Source: JBDTES01 sp039922435 (GTDB lineage Bacteria > Patescibacteriota > Saccharimonadia > Saccharimonadales > UBA4665). From it: a DNA stretch of 27,614 bases. The translations under genes were made by a program, and so were the position numbers. The notes below the pieces were generated by a model that had not been told where the DNA came from, made no database searches, and was given only the letters and a program-made list of their open reading frames with translations. Where the stretch lies: contig JBDTES010000024.1 of the NCBI GenBank assembly GCA_039922435.1, positions 1 through 27,614 of the forward strand. Reading direction: 5' to 3'. The first letter of the stretch is position 1. Every line of letters begins with the position of its first letter. Of the stretch, positions 7,515 to 13,580 are shown one piece after another.

Positions 7515-8369
7515 TTATAGTTTCAAAATTAAGTATACTGCAAAAAGCCCTACGATAAAAATTATCAAACCAGTTAGTGCTACCTGAATCAAGCCGCGAG
7601 CAATTGACGCCTTAGCTAGCGGGTTACGACCAATCGAAATGATACCGCTGCGAACCCCGCCGTATAAGAATATAGCCACAATCACGACCGTCAGAACCAA
7701 AACTGCCAAACTGACATATAAGCGGGCTGTACTAATAGATTTATTAGCGATGGCCTCACCGGCTTTAGCCAAAAAGGCCGGCACATTAGTCATATTAGAA
7801 GCTAGATAGGGGTTATGGCCAACGCCAATATCAACCCCGACCATACCGACTGATACCTTCTGAGAATGACCAGCGGTATCGCTGACATCAACTACACTAC
7901 TAACATTGGATGTTCCATTAAAATTGCCTAGAGCTTTGCCAAGGACCACTGGCTGAGAGTCGCCAACCTTCATACCAATACCGGCTATTGACGAAATAGT
8001 AATCCAGTCACCGGTCTTAATACCACCATTTTGAGTACTAACCAGCACGTCATATTTACCAGTCGTAGCTACATATATCTGATTAGTGGCGCCATCGCCA
8101 GACAGTGTTATAGCCGAATCATCGGCCGCCACTGCCACGCCGTGCATCTGCTTGGCCTCGTCAGATTTTAGAGCCTGGGCCTTGACGCCATTTTTCCCCT
8201 CCAGCCGAACAATCATGCCATTCTTAATGTCACCATCAGCCGTATAACCCTGCGTAACTGTCTGGGCATTAACTATTACCGGCACGGCCAGCAAGGCCAG
8301 CAAAACTAAACCGGCTAAGATACGGCGCCACAATTGATTTTTTATTTTTAGATGCATTAAGGTCTGCAT
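7515..8369 (-). CDS. Secreted domain fused to a subunit-c-like hairpin without ion-binding carboxylate
   Basis: 284 residues. A signal peptide (basic residues, hydrophobic core about 17-33, likely cleavage after VNA, about 35) is followed by a beta-rich domain at about 36-200 that opens TVTQGYTADGDIKNGMIVRL and includes VATTGKYDVLVSTQ. Then come two hydrophobic helices, about 217-237 and 259-283, joined by a basic loop with GRNPLAKAS (RNP at 248-250). Helix-RNP/RQP-loop-helix is the hallmark of F-type subunit c, and the gene sits exactly where atpE normally does. Topology fits: ectodomain outside, loop inside facing F1. In ordinary c the ion-binding Glu/Asp lies about 18 residues after the Pro. 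Here that position is L268, and there is no Asp or Glu anywhere in 217-284. It cannot carry ions in the known way. The ectodomain's function is unknown. Confidence 0.8.
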   Translation of the reverse strand: MQTLMHLKIKNQLWRRILAGLVLLALLAVPVIVNAQTVTQGYTADGDIKNGMIVRLEGKNGVKAQALKSDEAKQMHGVAVAADDSAITLSGDGATNQIYVATTGKYDVLVSTQNGGIKTGDWITISSIAGIGMKVGDSQPVVLGKALGNFNGTSNVSSVVDVSDTAGHSQKVSVGMVGVDIGVGHNPYLASNMTNVPAFLAKAGEAIANKSISTARLYVSLAVLVLTVVIVAIFLYGGVRSGIISIGRNPLAKASIARGLIQVALTGLIIFIVGLFAVYLILKL

Positions 8370-8393
8370 AGCTGTAATTCTAATAACAGTTAA

Positions 8394-8399
8394 AGTATA
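8394..8399 (-). promoter_or_regulatory. Putative -10 box for the F1-like operon
   Basis: The minus strand reads TATACT here, 24 nt upstream of the first ATG of the c-like gene, in the short gap after the desulfurase stop. It matches the hexamer found before many genes in this window, which suggests that the F1-like operon has its own promoter. No convincing -35 box is seen. Confidence 0.4.
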
Positions 8400-8425
8400 A
8401 CCTCTTTAGTAGAACTTGCCAACCA

Positions 8426-9565
8426 CTAACCAGCTAGTTCCACCAACACCGATATAACCCTAATTATGTCGACTTCAGTAGTCTGTCGTCCCATCGTTAG
8501 CCTTAGCGAACTCCGGGCCTCGGCATCACTCAGGCCGATAGCTCGAAGCACATGGCTGGGCTCCGCACTGTCAGCGCTACAAGCCGACCCAGCCGCCGCC
8601 ATAATGCCACACTCATCCAGTTCGACTAGTAGCCGCTCATTATCTTGACCGGGTAAAATAATATGCAGATTATTCGGTAAACGCTGCTTGGTCGAGCCAT
8701 TTATATAAGCTCCAGGTAGTTTCTCTCCGATTAGTCGGTAAGCTAGTTGCTGCAGTTCCTGTAACCGAGCAGCCTCGACGTGACGATCCGATTGAACTAA
8801 CTCTAGTGCCCGGGCTAGACCAATATCAGCCGCTACGTTTTCGGTACCGCTCCTGAGACCTCTCTCTTGGCCGCCGCCACGAATTAGCGGTACTAATTTA
8901 ACTTTACTAGAAACATAGAGTGCTCCAGACTGCTTCGGACCATAAATCTTGCCACCATTTAAGCTCATTAGATCTACGCCTAAGCGTGAAACGTGTAAAT
9001 CCATATAATTAGCGGCTTGTGACGCATCAGTATGAAGATACAGCGGCAAGCTATTGCCGTTTTGACGCCGTCTAGACTTAATTTCACCAAGTTTGTGCGA
9101 AATATCACGAAGCGGTTGGAGGGTACCAATTTCGTTGTTAGCCAGCATCACACTCACGAGAACTGTCTGATCATCAATCTTAGCCAACAAATCATTGATA
9201 TCTACTCTGCCCTCCCCTGTTATTAACGTAACGGAGCAATTAAATTCAGTAGCAGTTTTTAGTATGGCGTCATGCTCTAGACCACTTATCACCAAATTAG
9301 CGTTAGGATACTGAGACATTACGCCAGTAATAGCCAAGTTATCGGCTTCACTGCCACCAGCTGTAAAAATAATCTCGTTAGCCCGAGCTCCCAGCCAGTG
9401 AGCTAGGCTAGCCCGAGCCTCATCTAGAACCTTTTTAACGTTCTTAGCAGCCAAATAATTGGCCGATGGGTTATAAAACTGCTCGCTCCAAAACGGCTGC
9501 ATAGCCGTCAATACTTCTTTCGCTACCGGTGTGGCTGCTGCGTAATCCAAATATATCGATTTCAA
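8426..9565 (-). CDS. Cysteine desulfurase, NifS/IscS-like
   Basis: 379 residues. A pyridoxal-phosphate enzyme that takes sulfur from cysteine as a persulfide for Fe-S clusters or tRNA thiolation. Seen: N-terminus IYLDYAAATP, cofactor-stacking His in GLEHDA (H98), HTDASQA (about 178-184), PLP-binding Lys in LNGGKIYGPK (K206), RGGGQERGLRSGTEN, and the active-site Cys in GSACS (C329). The residue before the PLP lysine is Gly where IscS has His. The start is TTG at 9565 with a GGAG ribosome site 7 nt upstream. The TTG overlaps the TGA of an upstream ORF. No scaffold protein gene (IscU/SufU) is adjacent, so the sulfur acceptor is not evident; tRNA modification is possible. Confidence 0.92.
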   Translation of the reverse strand: MKSIYLDYAAATPVAKEVLTAMQPFWSEQFYNPSANYLAAKNVKKVLDEARASLAHWLGARANEIIFTAGGSEADNLAITGVMSQYPNANLVISGLEHDAILKTATEFNCSVTLITGEGRVDINDLLAKIDDQTVLVSVMLANNEIGTLQPLRDISHKLGEIKSRRRQNGNSLPLYLHTDASQAANYMDLHVSRLGVDLMSLNGGKIYGPKQSGALYVSSKVKLVPLIRGGGQERGLRSGTENVAADIGLARALELVQSDRHVEAARLQELQQLAYRLIGEKLPGAYINGSTKQRLPNNLHIILPGQDNERLLVELDECGIMAAAGSACSADSAEPSHVLRAIGLSDAEARSSLRLTMGRQTTEVDIIRVISVLVELAG

Positions 9566-9696
9566 TAATTTGCTCCATGGAAAAGAGCAGCCCGAGACGG
9601 CGAATTCACTTCGTCGCCCGGCGCGATGAGAAAAACCACTAGGTTTGTCTCATACCTAGCCATCGGTGTGGCTGCTGCGTAATCCAGATAAATCAT
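9562..9696 (-). CDS. Leaderless 44-codon upstream ORF repeating the desulfurase N-terminus
   Basis: ATG at 9696, stop TGA at 9564-9562. The peptide begins MIYLDYAAATP, the same as the beginning of the desulfurase (IYLDYAAATP), then diverges into MARYETNLVVFLIAPGDEV and a short tail. A TATACT box lies 6 nt before the ATG, so the mRNA would begin at or very near the start codon. The stop overlaps the TTG start of the desulfurase (TTGA), a layout typical of translational coupling. Either this is a regulatory leader peptide, or it is the stump of the original gene start left after an insertion. Nothing shows that the peptide itself is functional. Confidence 0.55.
   Translation of the reverse strand: MIYLDYAAATPMARYETNLVVFLIAPGDEVNSPSRAALFHGANY
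9571..9660 (-). promoter_or_regulatory. Leader hairpins before the desulfurase start
   Basis: On the minus strand, CTAGGT (9659-9654) can pair with ACCTAG (9644-9639). Alternatively ATGAGA-C-AAACC (9653-9642) pairs with GGTTT-T-TCTCAT (9637-9626). The two stems share bases and exclude each other. A third stem, GGCGA/TCGCC, lies at 9618-9599. A fourth, TGCTC/GAGCA (9589-9571), hides the GGAG ribosome site. This looks like an attenuation or translation-control leader. It does not match any riboswitch class I can recall. Confidence 0.5.
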
Positions 9697-9702
9697 AATA
9701 TT

Positions 9703-9708
9703 AGTATA
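9703..9708 (-). promoter_or_regulatory. -10 box of the desulfurase leader
   Basis: TATACT on the minus strand, 6 nt before the ATG of the upstream ORF. This is the spacing expected when transcription starts on the start codon. It lies just before the stop of the preceding gene's coordinates (9712), so the desulfurase has a promoter separate from the metG-tatD group. Confidence 0.55.
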
Positions 9709-9711
9709 GCT

Positions 9712-10095
9712 TTAAGCGGCTTGAACTTGATTAGCAACCAACTGCCGATACTGTCTAGCGGCACCTAGTAGTCGGCGGGTCTCGTCACCCGACAGGGGCT
9801 GGTAAGGTTGACCATCTTGAGCTTTTAAAATCCCATTAGGTCGAACGTCGTAGCGAGTTGTGACAGCCCGGCGGATACTATTCTCGTCAGTCCACTCTTC
9901 GTGCCAGACCCAGGTGTGTTCATCTAGGCAAAAAAACTCACGACGACGACCAGCTGGAATTGGTCCGAATACTTCCCCGCCCTGGCGAGCAAAATGACGA
10001 ATTACATTTCGATACTGCTCAGCTCGGCGTAGCTCTGGATTAGGCGGCATAATAATACTCAGAATTTGTTTAAGCATCTTCTCTAACCCCCACAT
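9712..10095 (-). CDS. Conserved-looking hypothetical protein, 127 aa
   Basis: 127 residues, soluble and rich in Arg and Gln. The middle carries the striking stretch GRRREFFCLDEHTWVWHEEW (about 49-68), followed by RRAVTTRYDVRPNGILKAQDG. I recall similar sequences from other candidate-phyla genomes but know no function. The gene overlaps the preceding one (ending 10070) by 26 nt, and GAGG lies about 9 nt before the ATG at 10095. A second ATG at 10077 is also possible. The overlap suggests co-translation, so the two small proteins may act together. Confidence 0.7.
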   Translation of the reverse strand: MWGLEKMLKQILSIIMPPNPELRRAEQYRNVIRHFARQGGEVFGPIPAGRRREFFCLDEHTWVWHEEWTDENSIRRAVTTRYDVRPNGILKAQDGQPYQPLSGDETRRLLGAARQYRQLVANQVQAA

Positions 10096-10477
10096 TTAGA
10101 GCTTCCTCAACTAGCTGTTCGGCGGCCGCTACCACCTCAGGGCCATTAGCGTAGAATAAAGGGTTATCCTCAGGCTTAGTTACAGCTTGATTAACGGCTG
10201 CTTGTGCCGCATTCACCTCAGCTACAACCCCGAGTTTACCAGCGCTGCCGCGCGCTAATTCTAAACTACTAGACTGCGGTATAACTACTTTTAGATACTC
10301 GGCTGATCTGGATGCTTGAATTATCTCAGGATGCCGAGAGGCAGCAAACTCTGTGTTCTGTAAAGCAATGTCAACAGCATACAAGTGCTCTTGTCCCAAA
10401 ACAGCATTTTCACCAACACTCTTCTGCCGTTCTGGGTTAGCAAATATGCTGTCATTATTTATTGAAAAAATATTCAT
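10070..10477 (-). CDS. Hypothetical protein, 135 aa
   Basis: 135 residues, acidic and Ala-rich, with predicted helical segments and no signal peptide or membrane segment. The region from about 80 to 130 (AEVNAAQAAVNQAVTKPEDN, then VVAAAEQLVEEALNVG) looks amphipathic. A TATAAC hexamer ends 9 nt before the ATG (10487-10492), overlapping the tatD stop, so it may also have its own start of transcription. Overlaps the next gene by 26 nt. I do not recognise it. Confidence 0.65.
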   Translation of the reverse strand: MNIFSINNDSIFANPERQKSVGENAVLGQEHLYAVDIALQNTEFAASRHPEIIQASRSAEYLKVVIPQSSSLELARGSAGKLGVVAEVNAAQAAVNQAVTKPEDNPLFYANGPEVVAAAEQLVEEALNVGVREDA

Positions 10478-10487
10478 GATTATTTAG

Positions 10488-11381
10488 TTATATATTAAAT
10501 AAATTAAGTGCGTTTTTAGTGGTAGCGGCTGCCAACTGCTCGAGACTTTCGCCTCGCAGGTCTGATAAATACTCTGCCGTTACTCGCACATACTTCGACT
10601 CACACACTTTACCACGGAACGGGACTGGCGTCAAGAAGGGAGCATCGGTTTCTAACAGAAGTGATTGTTGTGGAATCGTGCGATATATCACACTCCTTTC
10701 TGGTGATTTTGCAAACGTGGCAATACCATTTACGCCAATATAGAGACCATAGTTTAATGCCTTTCGTAAATTAACTTCACTATCGGTAAAACTATGTAAG
10801 ACACCACGGATTTTACCATTGTAAGGTTCAAAGATTGGCCAAAAATCATCAAAGGCTGCGCGGACATGGAAGCTCATCGGCAAACTATGCTTAAATGCCA
10901 GCTCTAGTTGAAACTTCAGAACTTCAATCTGCGCCTCTTTGGGCGAGTAGTTATAGAAGTAATCTAAGCCGCATTCCCCGATAGCTACAATATTCACATC
11001 TTTCTCCCCTGTAAAAGGTGTAACCCTTAGGTGGTTCTTGGGGTGGTTTGCATCGGTCTCTTGCACTGGTTCTGGGATTGTGCCTGTCAGCAGGGCTGCA
11101 AATGCGTCTAGATGGTCTTTTTGAAGGGCTGTAGCGGCCTCATGGGGGTGTATACCGATAGACGCCCAGACATTTTTACGAGCAGAAGCAAACTTTATAG
11201 CTAGCTGACTATCCGCCAGAGTTGTACCAACACAGATTAAGCGGTTTACACCCACCTCTTTGGCGGCCGTAATAACATCCTCGGCTGTCCGCTCTACACC
11301 GTCAGAATGCCACTTATCATATACCGGCGAAAGCTTTTCTGTCAGCTCATGCAAATGACAGTGTGTATCAAATAATTCCAC
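10488..11381 (-). CDS. tatD: TatD-family metal-dependent nuclease
   Basis: 297 residues, about 35-40 more than the usual 255-265. TIM-barrel metal-ligand motifs are in order: DTHCHLH (5-11), GIHPHE, IGECGLDYF (metal-bridging Glu), MSFHVRAAF, HSFTDS, and ETDAPFL near the C-terminus. The extra residues form a polar insert at about 98-130 (PEPVQETDANHPKNHLRVTP) between GIHPHE and IGECGLDYF. The start is GTG at 11381 with AAGGA upstream, 4 nt after the metG stop. TatD proteins are 3'-5' DNases or RNases; linkage to metG is common in bacteria and supports the call. Confidence 0.92.
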   Translation of the reverse strand: MELFDTHCHLHELTEKLSPVYDKWHSDGVERTAEDVITAAKEVGVNRLICVGTTLADSQLAIKFASARKNVWASIGIHPHEAATALQKDHLDAFAALLTGTIPEPVQETDANHPKNHLRVTPFTGEKDVNIVAIGECGLDYFYNYSPKEAQIEVLKFQLELAFKHSLPMSFHVRAAFDDFWPIFEPYNGKIRGVLHSFTDSEVNLRKALNYGLYIGVNGIATFAKSPERSVIYRTIPQQSLLLETDAPFLTPVPFRGKVCESKYVRVTAEYLSDLRGESLEQLAAATTKNALNLFNI

Positions 11382-11385
11382 GAAT

Positions 11386-12831
11386 CTATTCCTTGGAGCT
11401 AGTTTCGAATTTGGGGAAAAGAGTGGTTTCGAGCGGGCGAACGATACCTTCGTTAAAAATTGCTTGAATTTTAGCTGATGTATCAGGCATAAATGGCTCT
11501 AACAAATCGGCAATCTCTAATAAGCAGCCGGCTTGATAGGCCAGGACTTCACGCAAATGATCCTCGTCACCAGTTTTAGCAATCGCCCAGGGCTTTTCGA
11601 TATCAATATATTGGTTGAGCCCCCTAACCTGCTCCCAAACCTCATCAAGAGCTCGATCAAAACGATACTCTTGAAGTGCTTCGTAGTAGCCAGAGCTATC
11701 GTGTTGGGCATCTGGCATATCGCCAATTAGACCATTCTGATACTTCTGAATCATGGCTAGGGTGCGTTGGACAGCATTACCCAGTTCGTTGGCCAGTTCG
11801 TTATTGTAAGACACTTCGAAGGCCGGCCAGCTAAAGTCACCATCACCATAGCTTGGTATATGTCGCAAAAAGTAATAACGAAAGGCATCGGCACCGTATT
11901 TATCAATGATTTCGGCCGGCGAAACAACGTTGCCAAGACTCTTGCTCATCTTTTTGTTATCAATCGTTATATAGCCATGCACGTAAAGAGCTTTCTGGAG
12001 CGGCAAACCGAGCGACAGCAAAATACCCGGCCAAATAGCGGCGTGAAAGCGAATAATCCCCTTACCCACCACCTGCACATCAGCTGGCCAAAATTTCTTA
12101 AAATTTTCGTTCTCAGGATAACCCAGTACGGTAATATAATTAAGTAGGGCCTCTAGCCAAACATACATCACCTGAGTTTTATCGCCCGGTACCGGAATAC
12201 CCCAGTCAATCTTGTCTTTGGGGCGTGAAATACTAATATCTTCTAGTCCAGAACGGAGCAGACTAAGGATTTCGTTCTTGCGGGTTTCGGGGATAATTAA
12301 GAGTGCGTCCGATTCAATAGCTTCTAAAATCTGTCGGTTATATTTACTGAGGCGGAAAAAGTAATTCTCCTCTTCGATCTTTTCGTAGGGGCGATTGTGG
12401 TCGGGGCAAACGCCATTATTCTCTTTGACCACTGTTTCGGTAAAGAATTCTTCGTCGCCAGTACAGTACCAGCCAACATATTTATTCTTGTAAACGTCTT
12501 TTGAAATAGCCTTCCAAATTAGCTGAGCGCGCTGCTCGTGGCCTTTGTCGGTTGTCCGAATAAAGCGATCCGGTCGAACGTTTAGGGCCGTAACTAGGTC
12601 GCGGAATTTCTGACTCATCTGATCAGCTAAAGCCTGCGGAGTCATTTTAAGCTCGGCAGCCTTTTCGGCAATCTTGCCACCATGCTCATCGGTGCCAGTA
12701 CTAAAAAGCGTCTCGTCACCACGCTTCCGGGCAGCCCGGGCCAGAACATCGGCCATCAGGAACTCCATAGCGTGCCCAAGGTGCGGTTCACCATTAACAT
12801 AGGGAATAGAGGTTGTGACGTAATACTTCAT
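11386..12831 (-). CDS. metG: Methionyl-tRNA synthetase
   Basis: 481 residues, a short form without the C-terminal tRNA-binding extension. Charges tRNA-Met. Class I signatures: HLGH (HIGH box, about 18-21) and KKMSKSLGN (KMSKS loop). The zinc knuckle between the halves of the Rossmann fold reads WYCTGDEE then CPDHNRPYE, so one expected Cys is replaced by Asp while Cys, Cys and His remain. The anticodon-binding helical domain is present (ELANELGNAVQRTLAMI onwards). A TATAAT box lies 7 nt before the ATG, with no Shine-Dalgarno site, so the mRNA is probably leaderless. First gene of a group with tatD. Confidence 0.96.
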   Translation of the reverse strand: MKYYVTTSIPYVNGEPHLGHAMEFLMADVLARAARKRGDETLFSTGTDEHGGKIAEKAAELKMTPQALADQMSQKFRDLVTALNVRPDRFIRTTDKGHEQRAQLIWKAISKDVYKNKYVGWYCTGDEEFFTETVVKENNGVCPDHNRPYEKIEEENYFFRLSKYNRQILEAIESDALLIIPETRKNEILSLLRSGLEDISISRPKDKIDWGIPVPGDKTQVMYVWLEALLNYITVLGYPENENFKKFWPADVQVVGKGIIRFHAAIWPGILLSLGLPLQKALYVHGYITIDNKKMSKSLGNVVSPAEIIDKYGADAFRYYFLRHIPSYGDGDFSWPAFEVSYNNELANELGNAVQRTLAMIQKYQNGLIGDMPDAQHDSSGYYEALQEYRFDRALDEVWEQVRGLNQYIDIEKPWAIAKTGDEDHLREVLAYQAGCLLEIADLLEPFMPDTSAKIQAIFNEGIVRPLETTLFPKFETSSKE

Positions 12832-12838
12832 CTAGTTT

Positions 12839-12844
12839 ATTATA
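12839..12844 (-). promoter_or_regulatory. -10 box of metG
   Basis: TATAAT on the minus strand, preceded by GG and 7 nt before the ATG. The spacing implies a leaderless transcript. No convincing -35 hexamer. Confidence 0.6.
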
Positions 12845-12890
12845 CCTTTGTTTAGAAATGATTAAGAGAGTTTTAAGAGAAAAGTAAATT

Positions 12891-12905
12891 ATGCCCACTG
12901 GGCAT
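12891..12905 (-). terminator. Possible terminator after the HIT gene
   Basis: ATGCCC-AGT-GGGCAT hairpin followed on the minus strand by a T-rich but interrupted stretch (AATTTACTTTTCTC). It lies between the HIT stop and the metG promoter. The stem is short and the T-run imperfect. Confidence 0.4.
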
Positions 12906-12957
12906 CGTGTGCATATTGAAGTCTGTAAAACTCTTCATAAGTAACAATATAATAACA

Positions 12958-13383
12958 CTACGCTAGTAGCTTAGCGACTTCGGTAGCCTCTAATGAATCT
13001 AGATCGGCAAACAGGTCTTTTTCGAACTTTTCGGAGATACTATAAATATAGTCATCGGCTGAGCGCGGAATAACATGGAATAATATATGATTGGCCGCAA
13101 AGTTGGTCGAATGCTTTTTGAATGGTCGATAATTCTGGCGGATATCAGCCCCATCGCCAAGATGGCCAAGAATACGCTGCTCAGTAAAAAAGATTAACTC
13201 AAAAATACCTTGTAATTCTTCGGCTGAAAGTTCCCACGGCTTCTCAACATGACGTTTTGGCAGCACCAAAAAGTGTCCTGGCACCTTGCGCGGATTACTA
13301 AGGATGACGACAGCGTGCTTGTTTTCTTTGAGCACGCGACCCTCTAATTCACAAAACGGACAAATTCTCTCCATGGCTTCCAT
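12958..13383 (-). CDS. HIT-like protein lacking the nucleophilic histidine
   Basis: 141 residues from the ATG at 13383, chosen because a TATACT box lies 6 nt upstream and the family normally starts just before CPFC. Seen: zinc-type CPFC (8-11), HFLVLPKRHVEKPWEL, RQNYRPF, then the triad region NHILFHVIPR (98-107). HIT hydrolases have H-x-H-x-H with the middle His as nucleophile. Here the order is H99-x-L101-x-H103, so that His is Leu. Fold and substrate pocket may be kept (nucleotide binding), but the known nucleotidyl-transfer chemistry should be absent. Alternatively the enzyme uses another residue. Family call is good; activity is doubtful. Confidence 0.85.
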   Translation of the reverse strand: MEAMERICPFCELEGRVLKENKHAVVILSNPRKVPGHFLVLPKRHVEKPWELSAEELQGIFELIFFTEQRILGHLGDGADIRQNYRPFKKHSTNFAANHILFHVIPRSADDYIYSISEKFEKDLFADLDSLEATEVAKLLA

Positions 13384-13389
13384 AGCTTT

Positions 13390-13395
13390 AGTATA
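13390..13395 (-). promoter_or_regulatory. -10 box of the HIT gene
   Basis: TATACT on the minus strand, 6 nt before the ATG at 13383, preceded by GC. It decides the start choice: an upstream in-frame GTG/ATG-type start at 13428 would lie ahead of this promoter. Confidence 0.55.
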
Positions 13396-13580
13396 GCAGC
13401 CCACAGTAAGTAGATTTTGGACAACCACTCTTTTAACTAAAAAACTTCACTGCTATGGCACCAGATTTCCATAGGTTATGACTTCAGTGGGATATAACCG
13501 CAGCTTTCGTCAAAACACATAAAAGTGTAGCGGGTCTGCCACCACGTGTATCAAACAGCACTAGCTACACGTATAAGGAT

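Larger units (their letters stand above)
9527..9697. repeat. Direct repeat of the desulfurase 5' end, 137 bp apart
   Basis: The segments at about 9527-9557 and 9664-9694 are near-identical over about 31 bp (CGGTGTGGCTGCTGCGTAAT is exact in both, followed by two or three changes). One copy is the true start of the desulfurase gene; the other begins the upstream ORF. The bases between them are not a duplication of the gene but unrelated hairpin-rich sequence. Confidence 0.85.

Noticed and set aside
7515..8369. The c-like gene as an ordinary atpE with a mis-called long N-terminus
   Set aside because: The reading frame, signal peptide and ectodomain are continuous and protein-like, and the hairpin itself lacks the required acidic residue, so a shorter start would not restore a normal subunit c.
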